64,000 bases of DNA, from assembly GCF_027912675.1 (NCBI RefSeq), contig NZ_CP115758.1, positions 1 to 64,000 on the forward strand, written 5' to 3'. The position numbers were made by a program, and so were the translations under genes. A model generated the notes under the pieces. It saw only the letters and a program-made list of their open reading frames with translations, searched no databases and was not told where the DNA came from. The DNA is from Paracoccus sp. SCSIO 75233. GTDB lineage: Bacteria; Pseudomonadota; Alphaproteobacteria; Rhodobacterales; Rhodobacteraceae. Below, piece after piece: positions 34,273-42,084 of the stretch (positions are counted from its first letter, which is position 1; every line of letters starts with the position of its first letter).

Positions 34273-34713
34273 ATGGCCCATCCCCTCCATCATGCCGAAA
34301 GCTCGGCCCGGAAGTTCGGCGGAACGCCATCCGACTATCAGGCCGTTCACGACTGGTTCGATGCCTCCAAGGAGCATCTCGCCATCTTCACTCACCTTGC
34401 TCTGCGCCATCACACGCAAGGTATCTTCGAGGCCGAACGGGTCTTCGGGCTTTCGCTCACCAACGAGGCGGGGCGTGAGATTCCCATCCGCTGGATCGGC
34501 GAGCAGCATGTCCGCGAAGACTGTCAGGGCCGCATCCCGAGCCTCGCCGACTGGCTCGGACGGATCCAGCCCGAGCCCTGGATGGCCAACGGGCATATCG
34601 ACCGGCAAGCGCATGAACCCGTCGGCGATCCACGGACGACATGGCTGGGCGAGGTGGCTGGGGGCAAGACGATCCTCGGCCTCAAGGACTGGATGGAGGC
34701 GAGGGGATCTTGA
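34273..34713 (+). CDS. DUF6915-like hypothetical protein
   Basis: The protein has 146 residues from ATG 34273, directly after the previous stop. The pattern MAHPLHHAESSARKFGG, DYQAVHDWFDASKEHLAIFTHLALRHHTQGIFEAERVFG and IRWIGEQHVREDCQGRIPSLADWL matches a recurrent phage and plasmid family. Conserved His and Asp residues suggest metal binding. Function is unknown. Confidence 0.72.
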   Translation: MAHPLHHAESSARKFGGTPSDYQAVHDWFDASKEHLAIFTHLALRHHTQGIFEAERVFGLSLTNEAGREIPIRWIGEQHVREDCQGRIPSLADWLGRIQPEPWMANGHIDRQAHEPVGDPRTTWLGEVAGGKTILGLKDWMEARGS

Positions 34714-34991
34714 TGCGCAACGTTCGCAGGTTCTACGATTGCAGCACCGCACATCTGCCTGAACAAACCGTCCAGGCTATCGAGAACGGGCTCTTTGCCA
34801 AACCGCCGAGCATGCAGAATGAGTATGGCTGGCTGTTCTCCGTCCCTGAAACCCTCGCCGACATGCCTGAAGGCGTCGACTGCGACGCCTTCAGGGCGGT
34901 CATGGCGTTGGCGATGGATGCCGGGTGCGACTACGTCCTGTTCGATCGGGACGTCCCGCCAGCCCCCTATCTCGAGGTCTTCGACTGGTAG
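34713..34991 (+). CDS. DUF5983-like hypothetical protein
   Basis: This 92-residue protein is coupled to the preceding gene by TGATG. RRFYDCSTAHLPEQTVQ, YGWLFSV and AMDAGCDYVLFDRDVPPAPYLEVFDW fit the DUF5983 family of plasmid and phage proteins. Role unknown. A strong intrinsic terminator follows. Confidence 0.7.
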   Translation: MRNVRRFYDCSTAHLPEQTVQAIENGLFAKPPSMQNEYGWLFSVPETLADMPEGVDCDAFRAVMALAMDAGCDYVLFDRDVPPAPYLEVFDW

Positions 34992-35009
34992 GTCAATCGC
35001 GGTTGCACA

Positions 35010-35039
35010 GAGGCCCGATCCACGGATCGGGCCTCTCTT
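35010..35039 (+). terminator. Intrinsic terminator
   Basis: Perfect 11-bp stem GAGGCCCGATC / GATCGGGCCTC with loop CACG, followed by TCTTGTTT. It lies 19 bp after the DUF5983-like stop. Confidence 0.75.
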
Positions 35040-35072
35040 GTTTCCAACACCAATACTGAAATGGAGATCCAG

Positions 35073-35351
35073 ATGAACGTCGCGGAGATCAAGGCCGCCG
35101 TGGATGCCGGCAAATCCGTCCACTGGGCGAACGAGGGCTACCGGGTGCATCGGGACGGCCTCGGCCAATACCTCATCACCTTTGTGCCGAACGGCAGCAC
35201 GATCGGGTTGACCGACCGGAGCGGCCGTAGGCTGAACGGAGCCGAGGCCGACTTCTTCATATCGGAACCGCGCCATGGTGCCGCGGCGGAGAAGGGGAGG
35301 GAAGTGCGCGGGGCAACGCCAGACACCTCTTCCAGCGCCGGGCCGTGCTGA
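35073..35351 (+). CDS. Hypothetical protein
   Basis: The protein has 92 residues from ATG 35073 (MNVAEIKAAVDAGKSVHWANEGYRV), with GGAG at proper spacing; an ATG at 35061 would be too close to that signal. The beta-rich N-terminal 60 residues (YLITFVPNGSTIGLTDRSG) form the likely domain, followed by a low-complexity tail. Unknown function. Confidence 0.65.
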   Translation: MNVAEIKAAVDAGKSVHWANEGYRVHRDGLGQYLITFVPNGSTIGLTDRSGRRLNGAEADFFISEPRHGAAAEKGREVRGATPDTSSSAGPC

Positions 35352-35360
35352 GGGTCAGGA

Positions 35361-35384
35361 GAGAAAGGAAAGAGGGCTTTGTGG
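35361..35384 (+). repeat. Purine-rich leader motif, copy 3
   Basis: GAGAAAGGAAAGAGGGCTTT is similar to the copies at 5104 and 33758, and lies about 105 bp ahead of the DUF736 gene. Confidence 0.35.
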
Positions 35385-35468
35385 TTTTGCGATCCCATGA
35401 GGGGTCGAAAAGCAATCCCGCGTGCTCTGGCCAAGTGTCGGGCAGCGGCAAACCCAAGGAGAAGACCC

Positions 35469-36197
35469 ATGTTCGCAGGAACCCTAACCAAGAACGCCGA
35501 GACCGCAGCCACCGCCTATTCCGGCATAATCCATTCGACCCGGTTCGATGTTGCCATCCAACTCGAAACCCGGACGAAGATGTCCGAGCGGAGCCCGGAC
35601 TTTGACGTGACCGCGGTGAACAAGTCGGGCCGCAAGGTGCGCATCGGCACGGCCTGGAACGAGACCGGCAACACCACCGGCAATCCGTACATCTCGATGC
35701 AGATCGATGTCGGCCTCGGGCCCTTCCGGGTCAACGCCGTGCAGACCAAGGAGGCCCGCGACGCGCAGAGCGGCGCGTACGAGATCATCCCGCTTGTGTC
35801 GAACGGCACAATGAAATCCGGCTCGATCTCGGGCGAACTGACAGCGATGGATGCCGACAACGCGTTCGCAGGCTACATCGCCAACATGATGTTCGACCTC
35901 GACTTCATGCTGATCGAGAACGAGTTCAAGACCGAGGAGACCCATCCCGACTACCGGATCGAGGTCAGCTCGCCGCGCGGCCACCCGATCCGTGTGGGTT
36001 CGGCCTGGATGGCGAAGAGCAACCGGACCGGGAACGACTATGTCTCGCTCCTCATCAATACGCCCGATGGCGATCTGCGGGTGAACGCCGTGCAGAACGA
36101 GGAGCAGCGGGGCGGTCAGACCTTCTCGATCATTCCCTTCGTCGAGAGTGCAGGCCAGGACCGGTCGGACAACGCCGGGCTCGCCCTGGTCGGCTGA
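35469..36197 (+). CDS. DUF736 protein with two tandem DUF736 domains
   Basis: The protein has 242 residues from ATG 35469 (MFAGTLTKNAETAATAYSG). Two copies of the DUF736 fold are visible: VRIGTAWNETGNTTGNPYISMQIDVGLGPFRVNAVQ, and IRVGSAWMAKSNRTGNDYVSLLINTPDGDLRVNAVQ about 120 residues later. Single-domain DUF736 proteins are about 100 residues, so this is an internal duplication. The family is a plasmid marker in Alphaproteobacteria with unknown function. Part of the first domain recurs as a relic at 7175. Confidence 0.82.
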   Translation: MFAGTLTKNAETAATAYSGIIHSTRFDVAIQLETRTKMSERSPDFDVTAVNKSGRKVRIGTAWNETGNTTGNPYISMQIDVGLGPFRVNAVQTKEARDAQSGAYEIIPLVSNGTMKSGSISGELTAMDADNAFAGYIANMMFDLDFMLIENEFKTEETHPDYRIEVSSPRGHPIRVGSAWMAKSNRTGNDYVSLLINTPDGDLRVNAVQNEEQRGGQTFSIIPFVESAGQDRSDNAGLALVG

Positions 36198-36351
36198 CAG
36201 GCAGCGACTGCTACAGAACCGGCGCTCCGGGCAACCGGGGCGCTTTCGCCCGTGCAGGCCTGATCCTCCTCCCATGAAACAGGCCTGACGGAGCGCTGTC
36301 GGCATGTCTCCAGTCGGCCAGCGTCCCCTGTCCGCAAGAGGCAGGTCCCGT

Positions 36352-36385
36352 GAGGGGAGCCGCGACAGCGCGGCTCCCCTCTTTT
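36352..36385 (+). terminator. Intrinsic terminator in the leader of the next gene
   Basis: A perfect 13-bp stem (GAGGGGAGCCGCG / CGCGGCTCCCCTC) with loop ACAG is followed by TTTT. It lies only 30 bp before the ATG at 36415, so it either ends the DUF736 transcript or attenuates the next gene. A weaker hairpin at about 36220-36245 precedes it. Confidence 0.78.
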
Positions 36386-36414
36386 CGTATCACCCCATCA
36401 GTAGGACTAGACGC

Positions 36415-36645
36415 ATGTTCAATCTCACCCGTCCCAAGCTGGTCACGCTCGCCGAGGCCGAAGGCTATGCCGATGTCGTGGACTTCCTGGAGGACTACGC
36501 GCAGTGCAGCGTCGTGCCCGCGATCTGCATTGCGCCCGATTGCGACCACACCGCCGAGCTCGAACCCGACCAGCGCGCGGGCTTTTGCGAGGTCTGCGGC
36601 CGCCCTTCCATGAAATCCGGCCTCGTCATCGCTGGCATGATCTGA
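36415..36645 (+). CDS. Small zinc-ribbon-like protein
   Basis: The 76-residue protein has four cysteines that could bind zinc (CIAPDCDHTAEL ... GFCEVCGRPSMKSG). The N-terminus is MFNLTRPKLVTLAEAEGYADVVDFLEDYA. It is a recurrent small protein of alphaproteobacterial plasmids, of unknown function. The ATG at 36415 has only a weak GTAGGA upstream. Confidence 0.7.
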   Translation: MFNLTRPKLVTLAEAEGYADVVDFLEDYAQCSVVPAICIAPDCDHTAELEPDQRAGFCEVCGRPSMKSGLVIAGMI

Positions 36646-36668
36646 GTGCCGAAGAAGGAGGGCTTCCC

Positions 36669-37052
36669 ATGACACAGTATAGATACACCACGCCCGGCAC
36701 GCGCCTTGTCTGGTCCGACGTCAGCCAGTGGGTCGATGCGGTTCACTGGATCGGCAGTCGCCAGTTGAGTGCGGCGCGTAACCGGGCCTACGCCGCCCAT
36801 GCGGCGGCTCTGCCCCGCGAACTCATCGACCGCGAGACGCATGTCCCATCGCTCGAGACGGCGCTTCACCTCCTCAAATATGGACGTCCCAGTCTCGCCC
36901 GGCCGCAGAGAGGCCATCGCGCCGATCACCCGACCACGCCGGTCATCATGGATCTGATGAACCGTCTCGCCGTCCTGAAACGCCAGGACCAGATGCCCGC
37001 CGGGGACAACTGGACCGCCATGCTCGGAGGTTCCGATGCGCATTCCGACTGA
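36669..37052 (+). CDS. Hypothetical protein
   Basis: This 127-residue basic protein starts at ATG 36669, with GAAGGAGGG upstream. MTQYRYTTPGTRLVWSDVSQWVDAVHWIGSRQLSAARNRAYAAHAAALP is its most distinctive part. No motif is recognised. Its end overlaps the next gene by 17 bp. Confidence 0.68.
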   Translation: MTQYRYTTPGTRLVWSDVSQWVDAVHWIGSRQLSAARNRAYAAHAAALPRELIDRETHVPSLETALHLLKYGRPSLARPQRGHRADHPTTPVIMDLMNRLAVLKRQDQMPAGDNWTAMLGGSDAHSD

Positions 37053-37788
37053 CATCACCGACATGATCGAGCGCGGCGCCCTCGTGGCGATCATCCATTC
37101 TGGCGGCAAGGACAGCCAGGCCATGACGATCAGGCTGGTCGAGGCCGGAATCCCGCGCGACCAGCTCCTCATCGTCCATGCCACCCTCGGCGACGTGGAA
37201 TGGCCGGGAACCATCAGCCATATCAGGAAGACCACCTTCGGCCTGCCGCTGGTGATCGCACGACCCCGCCGGTCGTTCTTCGAGATGGTTCGGGCGCGGG
37301 GTATATTCCCCTCCCCGCGATATCGCCAATGTACCTCCGACCAGAAGCGCAGTCCGATCGAGCGCGAGCTGCGCCGCTATCTCGCGGCCAACCCCCGCTT
37401 CGCCGGGCGCATCGTCAGTGCGATGGGGATGCGCGGTGAGGAAAGCGCCGCACGCCGAAGCCGTCCTGTCGTCAGCTTGAACGCCCGGGGCAGCGTGGCG
37501 GGACGGACCTGGATCGACTGGCTGCCGATCCATGGCCTGACACGGCGGGAGGTGTTCGGCACCATCGCCGCGGCGGGGCAGAAGCCGCATTGGGCCTATG
37601 GCCGCGGCATGTCCCGTCTGTCCTGCAGCTTCTGCATCATGTCCTCCCTCGCCGATCTGCAATGCGCCGCGCGACTGAGGTCAGATCTCCTTTCCACCTA
37701 CATCGCGCTCGAAGAGGAGATCGGCCACACCCTGCGTCCCGATGGGACGAGCCTCCGAGAAACGCTCAACCGATTGGAGGCCGCATGA
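37036..37788 (+). CDS. PAPS-reductase-like ATP-pyrophosphatase family protein
   Basis: This 250-residue protein has the PP-loop SGGKDSQAM near residue 22 (AIIHSGGKDS) and RYRQCTSDQKRSP near 95. GMRGEESAARR and a late cysteine pair (LSCSFCIMSSL) resemble phosphoadenylylsulfate reductase or DndC-type enzymes. No dnd/ssp partners are present, so a DNA phosphorothioation role is not supported. GGAGG precedes the ATG within the previous gene. It overlaps the RadC-like start (ATGA). Confidence 0.75.
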   Translation: MRIPTDITDMIERGALVAIIHSGGKDSQAMTIRLVEAGIPRDQLLIVHATLGDVEWPGTISHIRKTTFGLPLVIARPRRSFFEMVRARGIFPSPRYRQCTSDQKRSPIERELRRYLAANPRFAGRIVSAMGMRGEESAARRSRPVVSLNARGSVAGRTWIDWLPIHGLTRREVFGTIAAAGQKPHWAYGRGMSRLSCSFCIMSSLADLQCAARLRSDLLSTYIALEEEIGHTLRPDGTSLRETLNRLEAA

Positions 37789-38195
37789 CCGTGCAAGACC
37801 CCAAAGAGATCGCCGAACGGACCGCACTCGGCTTTTCCGAAGCCGAGATCGCAACCATCGACGCCGCCCGCGCCATCCTGCGCAGGCACGCGCGCTCGAC
37901 CGCAGCCTTGCAGTCCTGGACCATGCTGACTGACTTCCTGGCTCTGAACGCCGTCCACGAACGGGTCGAGGTGTTTCGGGTGCTGCTGTTGGACCGGAAG
38001 AACAAGCTGATCCGCGACAGGGTCATGACCCGCGGCAGCATCGATCACGTTCCGGTCTATGTCAGCGAGGTGCTCCGCTCGGCTCTCGTTCTTGATGCCT
38101 CAGCCATCATCATGTGCCACAACCATCCGTCCGGCGATCCGCATCCGAGCCAGGCCGACATCGATCTCACCCGGAAGATCGTTGAAGCCTGCAAG

Positions 38196-38204
38196 GTGAT
38201 GGAG
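38196..38204 (+). repeat. 9-bp direct repeat flanking IS copy 2 (left)
   Basis: GTGATGGAG here and at 39732-39740 flanks the second IS exactly. It is the apparent target duplication, longer than the 3 bp seen at copy 1. Confidence 0.8.
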
Positions 38205-38278
38205 TGTCCGTCGTCAGAACATTTGGCGCAGATTGGGGCGTAGACTAGCGGAGAGCGGGCCTCGTCTGGGATTTGATG

Positions 38279-39263
38279 TTAGGCTGTGAGCTTGCGGTGC
38301 TGCAAGCGCCGATATTCGATGGTTTTTCGTTTGATCCTTTCGCGCTGTTTGATGATGGCCTGTGCCCTGCCGAAGTAGACATCGGCAGGCGTCACGTTGG
38401 CCAGGCTCTCGTGGTAACGCTGGTTGTTGTAGTGCTCGACGAAGGCCTCGATCTGGGACTCGAGGTCGCCGGGCAGGAAGTAGTTCTCCAACAGGATGCG
38501 GTTCTTCAGGGTCTGGTGCCAGCGCTCGATCTTGCCCTGGGTCTGCGGGTGGCACGGCGCGCCGCGCACATGGCTCATCTTGTTGGACTCGATGTATTCG
38601 GCCAGCTCGCCCGCGATGTAGCTGGGGCCATTGTCCGATAGCAGCCTGGGTTTGTGTAGAACGGTGGCGCTGTCGCAGCCCGAGGCGGCGAGCGCGAGGT
38701 CCAGCGTGTCGGTCACGTCCTCGGCCCGCATGTTGGTGCATAGCTTCCAGGCGATGATGTAGCGCGAGAAGTCGTCAAGCACCGTCGAGAGGTACATCCA
38801 GCCCCACCCGATGATCTTGAAGTAGGTAGGTGAAGTCGGTCTGCCACATCTCATTCGGCCGCGTGGTCTTGGTGTGGAACTGATCGGCCGCCTTGATTAC
38901 CGTATAGGCTGGGCTGGTGATCAGGTCATGGGCCTTGAGCAACCGGTAGACCGTGGCTTCCGACACGAAGTAGTGTTTCTCGTCGGTGAAGCGCACGGCC
39001 AGTTCGCGTGGGCTGAGGTCGGTCGCCTCCAACGCCATCTCGACGATCTGGTCCTGGATGTCCTCGCCAATGCGGTTCCACACCCGGTTCGGTGCCGAAG
39101 GGCGATCCTCCAGCGCTTCCGGCCCACCTTCCCGGTAGCGGTCATACCAGCGGTAGAAGGTCCGGCGGGCAATGCCGAGCTGGTCCAGCGTCCGCCTGGC
39201 CGGCAGGTGCGACTGCTCGACGATACGGATGATCTCCAGCTTCTCGGATGCGGGATACCTCAT
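38279..39263 (-). pseudogene. IS3-family transposase OrfB, copy 2, frameshifted
   Basis: The sequence is the same as copy 1 until the 4-bp duplication near 38822-38830, just after the first catalytic Asp (WQTDFTY). Translation then runs into a premature stop at 38775. The remaining Asp and Glu of the active site lie in another frame. This copy cannot make an active transposase but could move in trans using copy 1. Confidence 0.88.
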
Positions 39264-39646
39264 TCGTCGTCGCCCCCATCCGCGATCATGCTTTTTTTAA
39301 GCAAGCGGTTTTCCAGCGTCAGGTCCGCCACGCACTCCTTCAGCGCACGGGCTTCGCGGCGCAAGTCCTGCACGTCACCGGAGGTCGCCGCACGGGCGGT
39401 GTCCCCGGCCAGGCGGCGTTTGCCGGCTTCCATGAACTCCTTGGACCAGCTGTAGTACAGACTCTGCGCGATGCCCTCTTTGCGGCACAACTCGGCGATA
39501 CTGTCGTCACCGCGAAGACCTTCAAGCACGATGCGGATCTTGTCTTCGGCCGAGAAGTGGCGGCGGGTCTGACGCCGGATGTCCTTGACCACCCGATCTG
39601 CAGGGGGCTTGGTCGGCGATTTTGAATTGGAGGATTTGGGCTTCAT
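39260..39646 (-). CDS. IS3-family transposase OrfA, copy 2
   Basis: The 128 residues are identical to OrfA of copy 1, with the same helix-turn-helix, leucine-zipper helix and slippery A7G near its 3' end. Alone it would give only the DNA-binding part, since the OrfB of this copy is broken. Such short OrfA products often dampen transposition in IS3-family elements. Confidence 0.88.
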   Translation of the reverse strand: MKPKSSNSKSPTKPPADRVVKDIRRQTRRHFSAEDKIRIVLEGLRGDDSIAELCRKEGIAQSLYYSWSKEFMEAGKRRLAGDTARAATSGDVQDLRREARALKECVADLTLENRLLKKSMIADGGDDE

Positions 39647-39731
39647 CTTCGTTCCTTCGTCACTACGACGAAGCCCAAATCCTCCTTAAATCACAACCTC
39701 AAATCTGTGCCATAGCCGCTGACGGGGGACA

Positions 39732-39740
39732 GTGATGGAG
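39732..39740 (+). repeat. 9-bp direct repeat flanking IS copy 2 (right)
   Basis: GTGATGGAG, the same as 38196-38204. Confidence 0.8.
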
Positions 39741-39823
39741 ATTGTCATCCACGATCACATCATCGTCGGTTTCGGACGGGAGAAGAACGCGTTCAGCATG
39801 CGGGCGGCCGGGATGATGGGTGA

Positions 39824-40159
39824 CTAGAAATCCGGGAACATGTGCCGGGTGGACGCCAGCCTCATCCAGTTCCGTCCACCAAAGGCAACAAGTGTGAGGT
39901 AGATGATACCCGCCTCGACACCCGGCCTGAAGACGATGGTCAGACGATGGCCGGACCCGCCATGTCGCACGAGCCAGCCTTCGAGCTTTCCTTCAAGCCG
40001 CACGCCAGATGTCGGGTTGTCTGCAATGGATCGCAGCAAGGCATCGACCTCATCCAGGCGCCGAAGAGCTGCTCCCGAGTCGCCCTGGGTGACTTCGATG
40101 ATGTGATCGACGATGCCGATGAGATCCCGCTCGAAGAACGGATGCCGGACGAACTGCAT
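39824..40159 (-). CDS. RelE/ParE-family toxin
   Basis: The protein has 111 residues from ATG 40159 (MQFVRHPFFERDLIGIVDHIIEVT). The family pattern is visible in the N-terminal helices, LLRSIADNPTSGVRLEGKLEGWLVRHGGSGHRLTIVFRP and IIYLTLVAFG. ParE toxins poison gyrase and RelE toxins cut mRNA; which applies cannot be told from sequence. The start shares an A with the antitoxin stop (TGATG). The longer frame to 40237 is discarded because it overlaps the antitoxin. Confidence 0.8.
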   Translation of the reverse strand: MQFVRHPFFERDLIGIVDHIIEVTQGDSGAALRRLDEVDALLRSIADNPTSGVRLEGKLEGWLVRHGGSGHRLTIVFRPGVEAGIIYLTLVAFGGRNWMRLASTRHMFPDF

Positions 40160-40434
40160 CAGGCCTTGCGGGTCATTGCGGTCAGATGCGCCCGCGCGCC
40201 AGCGGTGACGTCGGAGGCGTCGCCGACCGGTTCCCATTGGTCGAGCGGCAGAGCCAGACGCCGTTCAAGTTCTGCTTCTAGCACCGCCCGTTCGCGCTCA
40301 CGTTCTGCCTTGGCCTTCGCCAGTTCCCCCGAAACCGCCGCGCTCACATTGGGATATTCTCCGGCTTCGACCAGCTCCCTGGCGAACGCGTAGGCGGTAT
40401 CGGTAAAGCTGACGGATTGCTTTTGAACGCTCAT
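40159..40434 (-). CDS. ParD-like antitoxin
   Basis: The protein has 91 residues from ATG 40434 (MSVQKQSVSFTDTAYAFARELVEAGEYPNVSAAVSGELAKAKAERE). This is a ribbon-helix-helix N-terminus followed by a charged helix, as in ParD/CopG-type antitoxins. It is the first gene of the pair with the ParE-like toxin. The 40440-40480 region should hold its promoter. Confidence 0.8.
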   Translation of the reverse strand: MSVQKQSVSFTDTAYAFARELVEAGEYPNVSAAVSGELAKAKAERERERAVLEAELERRLALPLDQWEPVGDASDVTAGARAHLTAMTRKA

Positions 40435-40557
40435 GGCGGACTCCTTGGTGCTCCAATAGAGTACTGAAATCCGCGGCATCTGGCAAGCCGGTCAGCCCCG
40501 ACCGAGGGAACCGACCCATGCCTGACGGCCTCCCCTGCTCGGCTGCGCGTGTCGCAG

Positions 40558-41061
40558 GGGAGATATCGGCCGTCGGCCGATCGCGCATTCGGCCATGCGG
40601 CCTCACCGCGGCGTTGCACCCAGGCCCCCGGTTTGCCCGTCTCGCGAGCACGTCGCTCCCCGGCCACTCCGCCGGATTGCACTCTGGTCTGTTTCGGCCA
40701 GAGGCCAAAACGATCCCGCCGCTCCATCCGTCTCCCGCGTCCGGTCGCGCCGTTTGCCTGCTCGCGTCGGGCAAACCTGCCGTCAAAACACACACACATG
40801 AGCGTGGAAGCATATCCTCCGGATGGCCCCCGAATCAGCCCGCCTCAAGGATCGCAAAACTTTTCGGCGAGGCCGGCGGGTGTGGAGAAGGCAGTCCAGT
40901 GCTCGATGACGCGCCTGTGGTGAGCGATGCGCCCGGAAAACTTTTGCGCCCGGCGCGCCGGCGGCTTCGCCGTCCCTGACCCGGACAGATTCGGTGAACC
41001 AGACGTACGGCCATGCCACCACACTCACGTGGTGGTTCCCCGAACATCTGGAGACACCAAC
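40558..41061 (+). repeat. Long duplicated leader, copy 1 (ahead of DUF2493 gene)
   Basis: About 500 bp, imperfectly repeated at 42085-42583. Shared blocks include a GTTTGCC/GGCAAAC hairpin, a CACACACACATGAG segment that opens a short frame (MSVEAYPPDGPR), AAAACTTTT twice, and a CCACCAC/GTGGTGG hairpin (41016-41035) just before the ribosome site of the next gene. It reads as a conserved 5' regulatory leader rather than coding DNA. Confidence 0.7.
40798..40923 (+). CDS. Short upstream open reading frame in leader copy 1
   Basis: This 41-residue frame (MSVEAYPPDGPRISPPQG ... MTRLW) has a counterpart at 42322 sharing about 70% of its residues. In this copy a TGA ends it where the other copy has TGG. 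It might be a leader peptide or merely fall in a conserved RNA. Coding is unproven. Confidence 0.3.
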   Translation: MSVEAYPPDGPRISPPQGSQNFSARPAGVEKAVQCSMTRLW

Positions 41062-41991
41062 ATGACATACGAGAACGCGAATGCCTACGAGACCATCGAA
41101 CTTTTCGGCCTGACGGAGAAAGACGCGGAGCTGCCCATCCCCGAGGATCACGTCCTGACCGATAGCATCGTCCGCGAGACTTTCGAGGCCCTGCTTGGCC
41201 AGCTGCGCGGCACCGGTCTCGAGACCGAGATCGAACCGCTCGCGCACGGGCTCGCCACGATTCTGCAGCGCCGCAAGATCGCTCTGGGCAAGGAGCTTGA
41301 CCGCACCGCTGACAAGATCGGCGCCCTGGCAAAATCCCATGACGGGTCGGAGATCGCCGAGACCGCGCTCGAAGAGGCGCAGGCCCGCTTCCTGCAGGTC
41401 CGCGAGATCGTCGGGGCCATCGAGGTGATGAGCGAGGCGGCGGCGGAATGCTACGAGGTCGAGACCGGCCACGCCTTCATCCCGGCCGCGGGATCGCGCG
41501 CCAGTGCTCGCGCTCAGGAGACCGGAGCGGTCTTCGAGGCCCGGCAGCTGCTGGAACAGCACGATCGCGAGACAGCCGCGAAGTCGAAGGTCGAGGGGGT
41601 TCCCCTGATCGTCTCGGGGGCGACCGACTGGACCGATATCGACGTCATCTTCACGACACTCGACAAGGTTCGCGAGCGCATCCGGCAGAACCGCAACCAG
41701 GAGATCTTCCTCTGCCACAAGGGTGGCAAGCACGGGGCCGAGATGATCGCCGCCCGGTGGGCTCGGGCGCGTGGCGTCGCGCAGGCGCGCTTCGATCCGC
41801 GCTGGTCCGCGCATGGGCGGGCAGCACCCTTCAAATGCAACGACGAGATGCTGGACGACAAGTTCGCCGCGACCGGGGTCGTGCTCTTCGGCGGCAACGG
41901 GGTCGCACTGAACCTCGGGCAGAAGGCGGAAGCCAAAGGCCTGACGGTGATGCGGGTCGCCGATCCGGCGAAGAAGACGGCAGACGCGTGA
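41062..41991 (+). CDS. DUF2493 (SLOG-related) protein
   Basis: The protein has 309 residues from ATG 41062, with CTGGAGAC upstream. The N-terminal half is helical (LPIPEDHVLTDSIVRETFEALLGQLRG). The C-terminal half is a Rossmann-like SLOG domain: LIVSGATDWTDIDVIFTTLDKVR, FLCHKGGKHGAEMIAARWARARG and DPRWSAHGRAAPFKCNDEML. SLOG proteins bind nucleotides or nucleotide-derived ligands and are frequent in conflict systems. This long version is typical of alphaproteobacterial plasmids. It is preceded by the duplicated 500-bp leader. Confidence 0.82.
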   Translation: MTYENANAYETIELFGLTEKDAELPIPEDHVLTDSIVRETFEALLGQLRGTGLETEIEPLAHGLATILQRRKIALGKELDRTADKIGALAKSHDGSEIAETALEEAQARFLQVREIVGAIEVMSEAAAECYEVETGHAFIPAAGSRASARAQETGAVFEARQLLEQHDRETAAKSKVEGVPLIVSGATDWTDIDVIFTTLDKVRERIRQNRNQEIFLCHKGGKHGAEMIAARWARARGVAQARFDPRWSAHGRAAPFKCNDEMLDDKFAATGVVLFGGNGVALNLGQKAEAKGLTVMRVADPAKKTADA

Positions 41992-41999
41992 ATGAGAGA

Positions 42000-42029
42000 G
42001 GGTCGCCTTTGGGCGGCCCTTTCGTCGTT
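42000..42029 (+). terminator. Intrinsic terminator after DUF2493 gene
   Basis: Stem GGGTCGCC / GGCGGCCC (one G-T pair) with a short TTTG loop, followed by TTTCGTCGTTTT. It lies 9 bp after the stop. Confidence 0.65.
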
Positions 42030-42084
42030 TTCATCTGCCTGCCCGTAAACTGGCGGTCTCCTCCGCACAGTAAGCCAAGTCGCG

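Larger units (their letters stand above)
38205..39731 (-). mobile_element. IS3-family insertion sequence, copy 2 (frameshifted)
   Basis: The 1,527-bp element is nearly identical to copy 1 (24826-26348) with the same ends. It carries a 4-bp duplication (GTAGGTAGG instead of GTAGG) near 38822-38830 inside orfB. It sits inside the RadC-like gene. Confidence 0.88.
37785..39827 (+). pseudogene. RadC-like JAB-domain gene split by an IS
   Basis: The first part (37785-38204) encodes MTVQDPKEIAERTALGFSEAEIATID and the RadC/JAB region with the JAMM motif HNHPSGDPHPSQAD. The IS (38205-39731) interrupts after KVME. The remainder (39732-39827) continues with the 9-bp repeat, then IVIHDHIIVGFGREKNAFSM to a stop. 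Removing the IS and one 9-bp repeat restores an in-frame protein of about 171 residues. RadC-like JAB proteins are common plasmid genes of unclear role. Confidence 0.82.

Noticed and set aside
37036..38204. Possible DNA phosphorothioation (dnd/ssp) system
   Set aside because: Only a PAPS-reductase-like protein is present. No DndB, DndD, DndE, cysteine desulfurase or restriction genes are nearby.
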